From: Methylotenera oryzisoli | GTDB taxonomy: Bacteria; Pseudomonadota; Gammaproteobacteria; Burkholderiales; Methylophilaceae | NCBI GenBank assembly: GCA_945878695.1 | Contig: CAMDXI010000012.1 | Location: forward strand, 1-41,657 | Direction: 5' to 3' | Length of the DNA stretch: 41,657 bases | In this document: piece after piece, positions 1 through 10,231 of the stretch | How the letters are laid out: each line of letters begins with the position of its first letter | Numbering within the stretch: position 1 is the first letter of the stretch | Position numbers and translations under genes: made by a program | Notes under the pieces: generated by a model | What the model was told of the DNA's origin: nothing | Database searches by the model: none | What the model saw: only the letters and a program-made list of their open reading frames with translations

Positions 1-2103
1 GTGGCGGTGGCTTATGGCACCAGTGGTTCACGCTACACAGAAGAAAAACGCGTGGTGTTCAATAAAAACATCGGGCCATTAGTCAGCACCGACATGACGC
101 GTTGCATACAATGCACACGCTGCGTGCGCTTCTTGCAAGAAGTGGGCGGCATCATGGAGTTGGGCATGGTAGGGCGTGGTGAGCACGCTGAAATCACTGC
201 TTACGTGGACAAGAGCGTGAATTCCGAATTGTCCGGCAACATCATTGATTTGTGCCCAGTCGGCGCATTGACCAGCAAGCCTTACAGGTATTCTGCCCGC
301 AGTTGGGAATTAACCCGCAGGCCTAGCATAGCGCCACACGATGGCTTAGGTTCTCACATAGAAGTGCACGTTAAAGACAATAAAGTCATGCGCGTGTTAC
401 CACGCGAAAAAGACAGCATCAACGAGTGTTGGCTGTCGGATCGTGACCGTTTTTCCTACGAAGGACTCAATAGCCCAGATCGCCTAAAAGTGCCCATGAT
501 TAAGCACAATGGTAACTGGGTGGAAACGGATTGGAAAACCGCGCTGGAATTTGCGGCAGGCCAGATTAAAGACATCACCAACGAGCACGGTGGTGACGCA
601 TTGGGTGTGTTGGTTTCACCTAACAGCACCATGGAAGAAGGTTATTTGGCTAAACAACTGGCCACGGCGCTCAACTGCGGCAACGTCGATTACCGTTTGC
701 GTCAAACTGACTTTAGGTTAGACGGCAAACGCATGGGTACACCATGGATGGGTTGCAATATTCATGAGATAGAAGACTTGGATCGCATCTTGGTGATAGG
801 CTCTAATCTAAGAAACGAGCACCCGTTACTGGCTAAGCGTTTCCGTAAAGCCGTGGCCAATGGCGCCGAACTTTCTATCATTAGTCCACTGGATAATAAC
901 CCACTGATGGACATCGCTCACAAAGTGATAGTGCGCCCTAATGACATGGTGAATGTATTGGGCCAAGTGCTAAAAGCCATGTCCGGTTTACAACGCCTGT
1001 CCTTGTGTTTACCACCATCACTGAACCAATTGCTGGAAGAAATTAAAGTCAGACCGAATACCCAAGCCATTGCCGAGAGCATGGCAGGGCATGGTAAGGA
1101 CTACGATTTGATCGCACCAAAAGTCGGTATCTTTATCGGCAACATGGCTTTGAGCGATCCACGCTTTACTGAAATGTACAGCATGGCCGAAGCCATAGGC
1201 GGTATTTCAGGCGCTAAAGGCGGCATCTTACCGGCTGCATCAAACAGCACCGGCATGCACATGATGGGCGTGATGCCTAGTAGCAGCGGCATGCATGCCC
1301 GAGCCATGTTGGAAGTGCCACGCAAAGCTTACCTAGTAGTTAACATAGAGCCGGAGTTAGATTGCCAGCACGCGGCATTGGCCAAAGCCGCCATGCAAAA
1401 AGCCGAATGCGTGGTCGCCTTGACCGCTTACAAATCCAGCGCCTTAGAGCATGCCGATATCTTGTTGCCTATTGCCCCCTTTAGCGAAACCTCAGGCACC
1501 TTTATGAGCATGGAAGGCCGCGTACAAAGTTTTGCCGCAGCAGTTAAGCCCTTAGGCGAATGCCGTCCAGCATGGAAAGTGCTGCGCGTATTAGCCAATA
1601 CGCTGGGCTTACCAGGCTTTGACTACGAAACCAGCGAGCAAGTTAAACAGGCTATATTTGCCGGTGAAAAACCGTCGGCGGTGGTGTGGCGTAGCCTCAA
1701 TAACAACCTTAAAGATTTGGTGGAGATACAAATCAACATCAAGCACGATGGCTTGCAGCGTATAGGTGAAGTGCCGCAATACGAATCTGACCCTATCGTG
1801 CGTCGCTCCTTGCCGTTGAAAAAAACCAAGTACAACATCAAGCCTATGGCGCGCATGAGTGCCGCTCAGTTAGCCGATTTGGGCTTGCAAGAAGGCGATC
1901 AAGTTTTAGTGAAACAAGACAAAGGCAGCGCGGTGTTGACTGTTAAATTGGATAATCACGTGGCTAAAGGTTGCGTACGCGTGGCGGCCGCCCATGAAGA
2001 CACCATAGGCTTGGGCGATTTAATGGGCGACATCACGGTGGAAAAACTCACAGAAAAACAATTGGCTGCCTATCAAGCCGGCCTTAAGAAAGCGCACGCG
2101 TAA
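1..2103 (+). CDS. nuoG: NADH-quinone oxidoreductase subunit G (5' end outside window)
   Basis: This is the large peripheral-arm subunit of respiratory complex I, which carries several Fe-S clusters on the electron path from NADH. The visible 700 codons open in the middle of the gene. The first residues (VAVAYG) normally follow the His/Cys motif of cluster N5, so the N-terminal 2Fe-2S domain, roughly 80-100 residues, lies upstream. The 4Fe-4S motif CIQCTRC at about residues 35-41 with a fourth Cys in LCPVGALT is present, followed by a long molybdopterin-oxidoreductase-like domain. The GTG at base 1 is an internal Val codon, not a start. The stop overlaps the nuoH start by one base (TAATG), which indicates translational coupling. 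Confidence 0.97.
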   Translation: MAVAYGTSGSRYTEEKRVVFNKNIGPLVSTDMTRCIQCTRCVRFLQEVGGIMELGMVGRGEHAEITAYVDKSVNSELSGNIIDLCPVGALTSKPYRYSARSWELTRRPSIAPHDGLGSHIEVHVKDNKVMRVLPREKDSINECWLSDRDRFSYEGLNSPDRLKVPMIKHNGNWVETDWKTALEFAAGQIKDITNEHGGDALGVLVSPNSTMEEGYLAKQLATALNCGNVDYRLRQTDFRLDGKRMGTPWMGCNIHEIEDLDRILVIGSNLRNEHPLLAKRFRKAVANGAELSIISPLDNNPLMDIAHKVIVRPNDMVNVLGQVLKAMSGLQRLSLCLPPSLNQLLEEIKVRPNTQAIAESMAGHGKDYDLIAPKVGIFIGNMALSDPRFTEMYSMAEAIGGISGAKGGILPAASNSTGMHMMGVMPSSSGMHARAMLEVPRKAYLVVNIEPELDCQHAALAKAAMQKAECVVALTAYKSSALEHADILLPIAPFSETSGTFMSMEGRVQSFAAAVKPLGECRPAWKVLRVLANTLGLPGFDYETSEQVKQAIFAGEKPSAVVWRSLNNNLKDLVEIQINIKHDGLQRIGEVPQYESDPIVRRSLPLKKTKYNIKPMARMSAAQLADLGLQEGDQVLVKQDKGSAVLTVKLDNHVAKGCVRVAAAHEDTIGLGDLMGDITVEKLTEKQLAAYQAGLKKAHA

Positions 2104-3131
2104 TGGAATGGCTCGCTCAATTATTCGGGGTTTATTGGCCAGGCGTTGAGCTGACGGCTTGGACCTTAATTAAAATTGTCGCTATCGTGCTGCCCTTAAT
2201 GGGCGCAGTAGCCTATTTAACCTTGGCTGAACGTAAAGTCATTGGTTACATGCAGGTGCGCATAGGCCCTAATCGTGTCGGTTACTTTGGCTTGCTGCAA
2301 CCCTTGGCCGATGGCATCAAGTTGTTATTTAAAGAAATCGTGATCCCCACCGCTTCTAATAAAACTTTATTTTTATTGGGTCCGGTGTTGGCCATTGCCC
2401 CAGCGTTTGCTGCGTGGGCGGTGGTGCCATTTGATATGACCATGGTCTTGGCCGATGTCGATGCCGGCTTGTTGTACATACTGGCCATGACCTCGGTGGC
2501 CGTATACGGCGTCATTATTGCCGGTTGGGCCTCCAATTCTAAGTATGCTTTCTTAGGTTCACTGCGCTCCGCAGCACAGATCGTGTCCTATGAAATTGCC
2601 ATGGGCTTTGCCTTGGTCGGGGTGTTGATGTGCGCTAACTCATTGAATTTAGGTAAGATAGTCATGGGTCAGAGCGGCGGTTTTTGGCATTGGTACTTCT
2701 TGCCCTTGTTCCCCTTGTTCATTGTTTACTTTATCAGTGCGGTGGCCGAGACCAATCGAGCGCCGTTTGACGTTGCCGAGGGCGAGTCAGAAATTGTCGC
2801 CGGTTTTCACGTTGAGTATTCCGGCATGGCCTTTGCTGTTTTCTTCTTAGCTGAATACGCCAACATGATATTGGTTTCCATGCTGGCAGCCTTAATGTTC
2901 TTGGGTGGTTGGTTGTCGCCTGTGCCGTTTATTGCGGATAGCGCTCTTTGGCTATTAGCTAAAGTAGCGTTCTTATTGTTCCTGTTCTTATGGTTTAGGG
3001 CCACGTTCCCTAGGTACCGCTACGATCAAATCATGCGTTTGGGTTGGAAGGTCTTTATCCCCATTACCATCGTCTGGATAGTCGTGGTAGGTGGCATGAT
3101 GCAAACCTCATGGGCTTATTTATTCCATTAA
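2103..3131 (+). CDS. nuoH: NADH-quinone oxidoreductase subunit H
   Basis: This membrane subunit of complex I sits at the junction with the peripheral arm and forms part of the quinone chamber. The 342 residues are strongly hydrophobic with about eight to nine membrane segments. Family landmarks are visible: [20 protein letters not shown] near residue 42, [13 protein letters not shown], and [22 protein letters not shown] in the second cytoplasmic loop. Length is typical. The ATG shares its A with the nuoG stop. Confidence 0.98.
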   Translation: MEWLAQLFGVYWPGVELTAWTLIKIVAIVLPLMGAVAYLTLAERKVIGYMQVRIGPNRVGYFGLLQPLADGIKLLFKEIVIPTASNKTLFLLGPVLAIAPAFAAWAVVPFDMTMVLADVDAGLLYILAMTSVAVYGVIIAGWASNSKYAFLGSLRSAAQIVSYEIAMGFALVGVLMCANSLNLGKIVMGQSGGFWHWYFLPLFPLFIVYFISAVAETNRAPFDVAEGESEIVAGFHVEYSGMAFAVFFLAEYANMILVSMLAALMFLGGWLSPVPFIADSALWLLAKVAFLLFLFLWFRATFPRYRYDQIMRLGWKVFIPITIVWIVVVGGMMQTSWAYLFH

Positions 3132-3136
3132 ATCTT

Positions 3137-3628
3137 ATGATTAAAACTATACAAAAATCGCTGTCTAGCTTAATGCTGATAGAGCTATTAAAGGGTATGG
3201 CCTTAACCGGTCGCTATTTCTTTGCGCCCAAAATTACCGTGCAATACCCAGAAGAAGTGACGCCGCAATCCAACCGTTTTCGTGGTTTGCATGCGCTTAG
3301 GCGTTACGCCAATGGCGAAGAACGTTGCATCGCTTGTAAATTATGCGAAGCGGTATGCCCGGCTATGGCCATCACCATAGAATCGGAACAGCGTGAAGAC
3401 AATACCCGTCGCACTACGCGTTACGACATCGATTTAACCAAATGCATTTTTTGTGGCATGTGTGAAGAATCCTGCCCGGTGGATTCCATCGTGGAAACGC
3501 GGGTGTTTGACTACCATGGCGAGCAAAGAGGCGACTTGCTGTACACCAAAGAAATGCTATTGGCCGTGGGTGATAAACACGAGAAGCAAATAGCCGCAGA
3601 CCGCGATTTAGATAAAGCCTTTAGATAA
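3137..3628 (+). CDS. nuoI: NADH-quinone oxidoreductase subunit I
   Basis: Ferredoxin-like subunit of complex I holding clusters N6a and N6b, which pass electrons towards N2. Two 4Fe-4S motifs are clear: [12 protein letters not shown] and [13 protein letters not shown] chose the ATG at 3137 (163 aa, [11 protein letters not shown]), which fits the usual family length. The open frame runs back to 3044, but the extra 31 residues overlap nuoH and look like read-through of it. Five bases separate nuoH and nuoI. Confidence 0.96.
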   Translation: MIKTIQKSLSSLMLIELLKGMALTGRYFFAPKITVQYPEEVTPQSNRFRGLHALRRYANGEERCIACKLCEAVCPAMAITIESEQREDNTRRTTRYDIDLTKCIFCGMCEESCPVDSIVETRVFDYHGEQRGDLLYTKEMLLAVGDKHEKQIAADRDLDKAFR

Positions 3629-3647
3629 AAGAGAGCCTAGGCCAACC

Positions 3648-4304
3648 ATGACATTTTTTGGGTTACATTTTCAAGACCTGGTTTTTTACACCTTAGCGCT
3701 TATTTTGCTGTATGCCGCCCTAAACGTAATTACTACCCGCAATCCTGTGTACGCCGCGCTTTTTTTAGTGCTGGCTTTCTTTACTGCTGCCGGCATTTGG
3801 CTATTATTGGAAGCGGAGTTCTTAGCCATCACCTTGGTGCTGGTCTACGTTGGCGCCGTCATGGTCTTGTTCTTATTCGTGGTGATGATGTTGGACATTA
3901 ATTTAGACCGCCTGCGTGAGGGTTTTTGGCAAGCGCTACCGGTGGCCTTGCCGGTAGGTGGCTTAATGGCAGTTGAGATGGTCATGATAGTAGGGGTGAA
4001 TAATTTCGGTGCGGACAAAGTGTTGGCACCTGCGGCTAAACCGGCTGATTACAGCAACACGGCAGCCTTGGGTCGCGTGCTGTATACCGATTATTTATTG
4101 GCCTTTGAATTAGCGGCCGTGGTGCTTTTGGTGGCCATCGTGGCTGCCATTGCGTTAACGCTAAGAAGCCGTAAAGAAAGTAAACCTACCGATGCCAATA
4201 AGCAGGTGGCGGTTAAAAAATCCGATAGGCTGCGTATCGTAAAAATGGCCGCCGTGCTGGAGCCTAAAGCCGAACCCACTGCCATCACCGAGGAGAAAAA
4301 ATAA
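3648..4304 (+). CDS. nuoJ: NADH-quinone oxidoreductase subunit J
   Basis: Membrane subunit of complex I (218 aa) with five predicted membrane helices; the stretch [20 protein letters not shown] matches the conserved third helix with its pi-bulge region. A charged tail of about 45 residues (after LTLRSRKES) extends into the cytoplasm, a common variable part of betaproteobacterial NuoJ. It lies 19 bases after nuoI, and its TAA overlaps the nuoK ATG by one base. Confidence 0.96.
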   Translation: MTFFGLHFQDLVFYTLALILLYAALNVITTRNPVYAALFLVLAFFTAAGIWLLLEAEFLAITLVLVYVGAVMVLFLFVVMMLDINLDRLREGFWQALPVALPVGGLMAVEMVMIVGVNNFGADKVLAPAAKPADYSNTAALGRVLYTDYLLAFELAAVVLLVAIVAAIALTLRSRKESKPTDANKQVAVKKSDRLRIVKMAAVLEPKAEPTAITEEKK

Positions 4305-4609
4305 TGGTCGGTTTATCCCATTACCTAATTCTTGGTGCCTTGCTGTTTGCCATCAGCGTGGTCGGTATCTTTTTAAATCGTAAAAATGTCATCATTTTAT
4401 TGATGGCCATAGAGCTGATGTTGTTAGCGGTGAACCTAAACTTTATTGCTTTTTCGCATTACATGAACGACATCGCTGGGCAAGTGTTCGTTTTTTTTAT
4501 TTTGACCGTAGCCGCTGCTGAATCGGCCATAGGCTTGGCTATCTTAGTGGTGCTGTTTAGAAACTTACGCACGATTAATGTTGACGATTTAAATCGCTTA
4601 AAAGGGTAA
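4304..4609 (+). CDS. nuoK: NADH-quinone oxidoreductase subunit K
   Basis: Small three-helix membrane subunit of complex I (101 aa), related to the MrpC antiporter subunit. The conserved glutamates of the proton path are visible in [16 protein letters not shown] (helix 2) and in [17 protein letters not shown] (helix 3). It starts on the last base of nuoJ and ends seven bases before nuoL. Confidence 0.97.
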   Translation: MVGLSHYLILGALLFAISVVGIFLNRKNVIILLMAIELMLLAVNLNFIAFSHYMNDIAGQVFVFFILTVAAAESAIGLAILVVLFRNLRTINVDDLNRLKG

Positions 4610-4616
4610 GTTCAGA

Positions 4617-6644
4617 ATGACCATGCAACAGATTTACTTAGCGATACCGATACTGCCTTTATTAGCTGCCGCCGTGGTGGGCCTGTTTGGCAAATTCATG
4701 CCCAGAGCGGCCGCGCATGTCTTGACCATATTGGGTGTGGCCTTGTCGTTTGCCTTATCGGTTTACGTGCTCAACCATGCTATGCACAGTGCGCCGTATA
4801 ACGAAACGGTTTATTCTTGGTTAAAAACCGGTAACTTTAGTTTTGAAATTGGCTTTTTGATCGATAATTTGTCGGCCATGATGATGGTGGTGGTGACCTT
4901 TGTTTCCCTTATGGTGCACATCTACACCGTAGGCTACATGGCTGAAGACCCAGGTTACGCGCGCTTTTTTAGCTACATTTCGCTGTTCACCTTTGCCATG
5001 TTAATGCTGGTCATGAGCAATAACTTCATGCAACTGTTCTTTGGTTGGGAAGCGGTGGGCTTGGTTTCCTATTTACTCATTGGTTTCTGGTACACAAGGC
5101 CAACCGCCATCTACGCTAACCTAAAAGCCTTCCTGGTGAACCGGGTAGGGGATTTCGGTTTTCTATTAGGCATAGGCTTGGTCTTAATGCATTTTGGCAG
5201 TTTGGATTACGCGTCGGTGTTCTCGCTGGCGCCACAAATGGCCGATGTGCAAATCAATTTAATTGGCAGCAGTGCTTGGTCCTTGATGACAGTGACCTGC
5301 ATATTGCTGTTTATCGGCGCCATGGGTAAGTCGGCGCAAGTGCCGCTGCATGTATGGCTACCCGATTCCATGGAAGGCCCGACGCCTATCTCGGCATTAA
5401 TTCATGCGGCGACCATGGTCACCGCAGGTATATTCATGGTGGCTAGGATGTCACCACTGTTTGAGTTGTCGTCCACGGCGCTGTCATTCATTATTGTTAT
5501 TGGCAGCATCACGGCCTTGTTTATGGGCTTTTTAGGCATCATACAAAACGACATTAAACGGGTGGTGGCGTATTCCACGCTATCGCAGTTGGGCTACATG
5601 ACCGTAGCGCTCGGTGCATCGGCTTATTCCGTGGCCATCTTCCACTTAATGACGCATGCCTTCTTTAAAGCCTTGCTGTTCTTAGGTGCGGGTGCCGTCA
5701 TCATGGGCATGCACCACGATCAAGACATACGCAATATGGGCAACTTGAAAAAATACATGCCGGTGACGTGGTTGACCTCTTTAATCGGTTCATTGGCCTT
5801 AATTGGCACACCGTTTTTTGCCGGTTTCTATTCCAAAGACAGCATCATAGAAGCCGTGCATGCATCCAACATCGCCGGCAGTGGCTTTGCCTATTTTGCC
5901 GTGTTGACCGGGGTGTTTGTTACGGCATTTTATAGTTTCCGTATGTATTTCCTGGTATTCCATGGAGTTGAAAAATGGCGTACCCCACATCACGATGCCG
6001 AGCACGACGCCCAGCATGATGACCATGATCACCATCATGGTCTTGCGCCCACAGACGATCCGCATGAACCGGGTTGGGTGATCAAGTTGCCCTTAATCCT
6101 CTTGGCCATTCCCTCTGTTTGGATAGGCTATGTGGCCATAGAGCCTATGCTGTATGGCGACTTCTTCAATGGCGTTATATACGTGGACTATGCTGCACAC
6201 CCGACCATGCAAGAGATGACTCACCATTGGCATAGCACCATACACAATGCTGCTGGCATGGCCATACACGGCTTGCTCAGTCTGCCGTTTGCCTTGGCAG
6301 CTTCCGGCGTCCTACTGGCCTGGTTCTTCTATACGCAGCGTCCAGACATACCGGCTAGCATACAAAGCAAGTTGGTCTGGCTTAACAAGATATTGGAAAA
6401 CAAGTACGGTTTTGATGCGTTTAACGACAAAGTGTTTGCCGCCGGTTCGCGTTTGCTAGGCCATAAACTATGGCAAATTGGTGACGTGACCATTATCGAT
6501 GGCGCTCTGGTCAATGGTACAGCCAATCTGATTGGCAAAGCGGCGACTGTCGTGCGTAAGTTGCAAACGGGCCTGATTTACCACTACGCATTCGCCATGA
6601 TCATAGGCGTGTTTTTAATGCTTACTTTCTTCACTAAAGTTTAA
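4617..6644 (+). CDS. nuoL: NADH-quinone oxidoreductase subunit L
   Basis: Distal antiporter-like proton-pumping subunit of complex I, 675 aa with many membrane helices and the long C-terminal lateral helix region. Signature stretches include LFFGWEAVGLVSYLLIGFW, VPLHVWLPDSMEGPTPISAL and FHLMTHAFFKALLFLGAG. A His/Asp-rich hydrophilic loop lies at about residues 457-475. The start is the first ATG of ATGACCATG; the second ATG two codons later is possible. A gap of three bases separates it from nuoM. Confidence 0.98.
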   Translation: MTMQQIYLAIPILPLLAAAVVGLFGKFMPRAAAHVLTILGVALSFALSVYVLNHAMHSAPYNETVYSWLKTGNFSFEIGFLIDNLSAMMMVVVTFVSLMVHIYTVGYMAEDPGYARFFSYISLFTFAMLMLVMSNNFMQLFFGWEAVGLVSYLLIGFWYTRPTAIYANLKAFLVNRVGDFGFLLGIGLVLMHFGSLDYASVFSLAPQMADVQINLIGSSAWSLMTVTCILLFIGAMGKSAQVPLHVWLPDSMEGPTPISALIHAATMVTAGIFMVARMSPLFELSSTALSFIIVIGSITALFMGFLGIIQNDIKRVVAYSTLSQLGYMTVALGASAYSVAIFHLMTHAFFKALLFLGAGAVIMGMHHDQDIRNMGNLKKYMPVTWLTSLIGSLALIGTPFFAGFYSKDSIIEAVHASNIAGSGFAYFAVLTGVFVTAFYSFRMYFLVFHGVEKWRTPHHDAEHDAQHDDHDHHHGLAPTDDPHEPGWVIKLPLILLAIPSVWIGYVAIEPMLYGDFFNGVIYVDYAAHPTMQEMTHHWHSTIHNAAGMAIHGLLSLPFALAASGVLLAWFFYTQRPDIPASIQSKLVWLNKILENKYGFDAFNDKVFAAGSRLLGHKLWQIGDVTIIDGALVNGTANLIGKAATVVRKLQTGLIYHYAFAMIIGVFLMLTFFTKV

Positions 6645-6647
6645 ACA

Positions 6648-8159
6648 ATGCAAAATTATTTCTACCATCATTTGTTGAGTTTTGCGATTTGGTTGCCGGT
6701 ATTGGCTGGGGTAGTGGTGCTGGCTAGCGCCAACGAAAACAAACCTAACGCCACCCGCTGGTTAGCCTTGCTTGGTGGCTTGCTCAGCTTTTTAGTCACC
6801 ATCCCGCTTTACACCCAATTTAACTTTGCGGACGGCGGCTTGCAATTTCAAGAAGGCTTTAGCTGGATACCGGCCTTTAACATCAACTACCATTTAGGGG
6901 CCGATGGTTTAGCTGTGCCCTTGATTTTGCTTACCAGCTTCACCACGCTGATAGTGATTATTGCCGCCTGGGAAGTGATAGAAAAGCGCGTGGCGCAATA
7001 CATGGCTTGTTTCTTGATTATGAGCGGCCTGATGATAGGGGTGTTCAGTGCGCTGGATGCCATACTCTATTACGTATTCTGGGAAGCGATGCTTATCCCC
7101 ATGTTCTTGGTAATTGGTATTTGGGGTGGCCCTAACCGCGTTTATGCCACGGTTAAATTCTTCCTCTATACCTTGCTCGGTTCACTCTTGATGTTGGTCG
7201 CCTTCATCTACTTGTACTTAAATACCGGTAGCTTTGAAATTGCCGATTTCTACCGTTTCCCCATGCCATTGCAAGTGCAGATTTTAGTGTTCTTGGCTTT
7301 CTTTGTGGCCTTTGCCGTCAAAATTCCCATGTGGCCAGTGCACACTTGGTTGCCTGATGCCCACGTGGAAGCGCCGACAGGCGGTTCAGTGGTGTTGGCA
7401 GCGATTGCCCTAAAACTGGGGGGGTACAGTTTTCTGCGCTTCGCTATGCCTATCGCGCCCGATGCGGCCCACCATTTAACCCCCTACATGATTAGCCTGT
7501 CTTTAATTGCCATTGTCTACATCGCCTTGGTGGCCTTGGTGCAAAAAGACATGAAAAAGCTGATTGCTTATTCATCCATTTCACACATGGGGTTTGTGAC
7601 GCTAGGCTTTTTCCTGTTTAACAACATAGGCCTAGAAGGCGCTATCGTGCAGATGCTCTCACACGGATTTATTTCTGCGGCCATGTTCTTGTGCGTGGGC
7701 GTGCTCTACGACCGTGTGCACAGCAGGCAAATCGAGGCATACGGTGGCGTGGCCAATACCATGCCAGTTTTTGCTGCCTTTGCTGTGTTCTTCGCCATGG
7801 CCAATACCGGTCTGCCCGGTACCTCGGGTTTTGTTGGTGAATTCATGGTGATATTGGGTGCCATACAAATTAATTTTTGGTATGCCTTCTTAGCCGCTTT
7901 CACCCTGATATTCGGTGCGGCTTATACCCTGTGGATGGTGAAGCGGGTATTTTATGGGGCGGTAGCGAACGATCAGGTAGCAGCCTTAAACGATTTAAAT
8001 AAACGTGAATTTTTCATCTTGGCTACATTGGCGGTATTGGTGTTGGCTTTAGGGGTATACCCGCAAGCAGTTACCGACATGACCAATGCCACGGTGAATG
8101 AACTTCTTACTCATTTTGCACAAAGCAAGCTGCCTGCCAGCCTGCCAGCAGGTTTATAA
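6648..8159 (+). CDS. nuoM: NADH-quinone oxidoreductase subunit M
   Basis: Antiporter-like proton-pumping subunit of complex I (503 aa). The family stretches FVAFAVKIPMWPVHTWLPDA and VEAPTGGSVVLAAIALKLG are present, with the conserved Lys and Glu residues of the proton channel. Start codon ATG at 6648 follows nuoL after three bases, and the stop is three bases before nuoN, so all three large antiporter subunits are almost certainly made from one transcript. Confidence 0.98.
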   Translation: MQNYFYHHLLSFAIWLPVLAGVVVLASANENKPNATRWLALLGGLLSFLVTIPLYTQFNFADGGLQFQEGFSWIPAFNINYHLGADGLAVPLILLTSFTTLIVIIAAWEVIEKRVAQYMACFLIMSGLMIGVFSALDAILYYVFWEAMLIPMFLVIGIWGGPNRVYATVKFFLYTLLGSLLMLVAFIYLYLNTGSFEIADFYRFPMPLQVQILVFLAFFVAFAVKIPMWPVHTWLPDAHVEAPTGGSVVLAAIALKLGGYSFLRFAMPIAPDAAHHLTPYMISLSLIAIVYIALVALVQKDMKKLIAYSSISHMGFVTLGFFLFNNIGLEGAIVQMLSHGFISAAMFLCVGVLYDRVHSRQIEAYGGVANTMPVFAAFAVFFAMANTGLPGTSGFVGEFMVILGAIQINFWYAFLAAFTLIFGAAYTLWMVKRVFYGAVANDQVAALNDLNKREFFILATLAVLVLALGVYPQAVTDMTNATVNELLTHFAQSKLPASLPAGL

Positions 8160-8162
8160 GTT

Positions 8163-9611
8163 ATGGAAACGATACGTTACGACCTCATTACCGCCTTGCC
8201 TGAGTTGATTGTGCTGTGCATGGCTATGGTAATTTTATTAACTGACTTGTTCATCTCACCAGCCAGACGCATGGTGATATATAGCATGGCGCAGTTGACC
8301 TTATTGGCCGCCGCCTACTTTAGCTTTTCTAGCCATGCACCCAGTGTCAGCACCGCATTTAGCGGGGCGTTTATCGACGACGCGATGGCGGATGTGCTTA
8401 AGCTCATGATGTACCTTGGTACCTCGTTTATCTTCGTTTACAGCAGGCAATACTTGCAACATCGCGGCATGTTCCGTGGCGAGTTTTACGCCTTGGTCTT
8501 GTTCTCCTTATTGGGCATGATGGTCATGGTCTCTGGTCAAAGCATGCTAACGCTGTACGTGGGCTTGGAGCTGCTGTCGCTCAGTTTGTATGCTTTGGTG
8601 GCGATGGACCGGGATAACGCTAAGGCCACCGAAGCCGCCATGAAGTATTTTGTGTTGGGTGCCTTGGCCTCGGGCATGCTGTTGTACGGCATGAGCATGG
8701 TGTATGGCATGACCGGCAGCTTGAACTTGGCTGAAATCAATTTGGCTTTAATGTCGGGCGCTAAGATCCATGCCGTCATGATATTGGGTTTGGTGTTTAT
8801 TGTTGCTGGCTTGGCCTTTAAATTAGGTGCTGTGCCTTTCCAAATGTGGGTGCCGGATGTTTATGAAGGCTCGCCTACCGCCGTGACTCTGTTAATTAGT
8901 TCGGTGCCTAAGCTAGCCGCCTTTGCCTTCGTTATTCGGATGTTGGTGCAGGCTTTACCGACGCTAGCGGTCGATTGGCAGCAAATGCTGATGATCATGG
9001 CAGTGCTGTCCATACTGATAGGTAACATCACGGCCATTGCGCAAACCAATCTAAAACGCATGTTGGCATACTCGACTATTTCCCATATCGGTTTTGTCTT
9101 ATACGGCCTAATGAGCGCGACCATGAACGGCTTTATTTTTGCCATGTTCTACGTGGTCAGTTATGTATTAATGACATTGGCCGGTTTCGGTATTATTTTA
9201 CTGTTGTCACGTCCAGGCTTTGAAGCGGACAAGCTCGACGACCTTAAAGGCCTCAATCAACGCAGCCCATGGCATGCTTTTTTAATGTTAATCGTGATGT
9301 TCAGTATGGCTGGCGTGCCCCCTACATTGGGCTTCTACGCGAAGTTTAGCGTATTGCAAGCGGCCTTGGCAGCGGGCTATATTTGGTTGGTGGTGTTTGC
9401 CGTGTTAATGGCGGTGATAGGGGCATTTTATTACCTACGCGTCATCAAGCTCATGTATTTTGATGCCCCCTTGGATACGCATGCTATCACCGCGCCCATG
9501 GACACGCGCGTCGTGTTGGGGTTCAATGCCATGGCCTTATTGGTGATAGGGCTGATGCCAGAAAAGCTTATGGAAATCTGCATTTACGCCATCACCAGTA
9601 GCTTGAGTTAA
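8163..9611 (+). CDS. nuoN: NADH-quinone oxidoreductase subunit N
   Basis: Third antiporter-like subunit of complex I (482 aa), next to NuoK in the membrane arm. Landmarks: LELLSLSLYALVAM, FKLGAVPFQMWVPDVYEGSP and LKRMLAYSTISHIGFVL. Last nuo gene of the operon. No terminator hairpin is evident after it and only 31 bases separate it from the NUDIX gene, so the transcript probably continues. Confidence 0.98.
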   Translation: METIRYDLITALPELIVLCMAMVILLTDLFISPARRMVIYSMAQLTLLAAAYFSFSSHAPSVSTAFSGAFIDDAMADVLKLMMYLGTSFIFVYSRQYLQHRGMFRGEFYALVLFSLLGMMVMVSGQSMLTLYVGLELLSLSLYALVAMDRDNAKATEAAMKYFVLGALASGMLLYGMSMVYGMTGSLNLAEINLALMSGAKIHAVMILGLVFIVAGLAFKLGAVPFQMWVPDVYEGSPTAVTLLISSVPKLAAFAFVIRMLVQALPTLAVDWQQMLMIMAVLSILIGNITAIAQTNLKRMLAYSTISHIGFVLYGLMSATMNGFIFAMFYVVSYVLMTLAGFGIILLLSRPGFEADKLDDLKGLNQRSPWHAFLMLIVMFSMAGVPPTLGFYAKFSVLQAALAAGYIWLVVFAVLMAVIGAFYYLRVIKLMYFDAPLDTHAITAPMDTRVVLGFNAMALLVIGLMPEKLMEICIYAITSSLS

Positions 9612-9642
9612 GCGCCTAATTGGACACGCTAGCCCGTCAACC

Positions 9643-10218
9643 ATGCTCACCACGCTTAATGACCTGACGGAAAGTTGCATCGCTACTGAAACCATACGTA
9701 GCGGTGGCATGTTGACCATAAAGGTAGACCAAGTATCTTTGCCTAGCGGCCGTACTGGTCAGCGTGAATACGTGGTCCACCCAGGCGCATCGGTAGTGGT
9801 GGCGCTATTACCAAACGGCCACGTTTTGCTGGAAAAACAATTCCGCTACCCCTTGCGACAGGTCTTCATAGAATTGCCGGCCGGCAAAATCGATGCATCA
9901 GAAGCCCCTTTGCTGACGGCGCAGCGCGAGCTCTTGGAAGAAACCGGCTACAGCGCAAAAGAATGGGTGGCATTGGGTAGACAACACCCTTGCATAGGCT
10001 ATTCAGACGAAGTCATCCATATGTATTTGGCCATGGGCTTAACGGCGGGGCAGCATAAGCGTGACGAAGACGAGGCGCTGGAACTGTTTGATCTGAGTTT
10101 TGCCGATTGCCTAGGCTTAATCAAAAGCGGTCAAATTAGCGATGGCAAAACCATGCTGGCTTTGTTTATGGCGGAGCAGTATCTAGCCGAGCACCCGCAT
10201 TTATTAATTGCTCACTAA
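9643..10218 (+). CDS. NUDIX hydrolase, ADP-ribose pyrophosphatase type
   Basis: A 191-residue NUDIX hydrolase. The complete NUDIX box starts at GKIDASE and ends RELLEETGY, fitting G-x5-E-x7-RE-x2-EE-x-G. The preceding FRYPLRQVFIELPAGKID is typical of NudF-type enzymes that split ADP-ribose and related sugars into AMP and ribose 5-phosphate. Such enzymes act in NAD(P) turnover, and the position just after nuoN suits that, though this link is inference. No good ribosome binding site precedes ATG 9643; the later ATG at 9709 would remove about 22 residues that relatives usually have. The 3' end overlaps the open frame of the SDR gene only if that gene starts at 10208. Confidence 0.88.
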   Translation: MLTTLNDLTESCIATETIRSGGMLTIKVDQVSLPSGRTGQREYVVHPGASVVVALLPNGHVLLEKQFRYPLRQVFIELPAGKIDASEAPLLTAQRELLEETGYSAKEWVALGRQHPCIGYSDEVIHMYLAMGLTAGQHKRDEDEALELFDLSFADCLGLIKSGQISDGKTMLALFMAEQYLAEHPHLLIAH

Positions 10219-10231
10219 AACAGAGGCGTTC

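Noticed and set aside
3044-3136. N-terminal extension of NuoI
   Set aside because: Overlaps nuoH and does not match the family; ATG 3137 gives the normal length.
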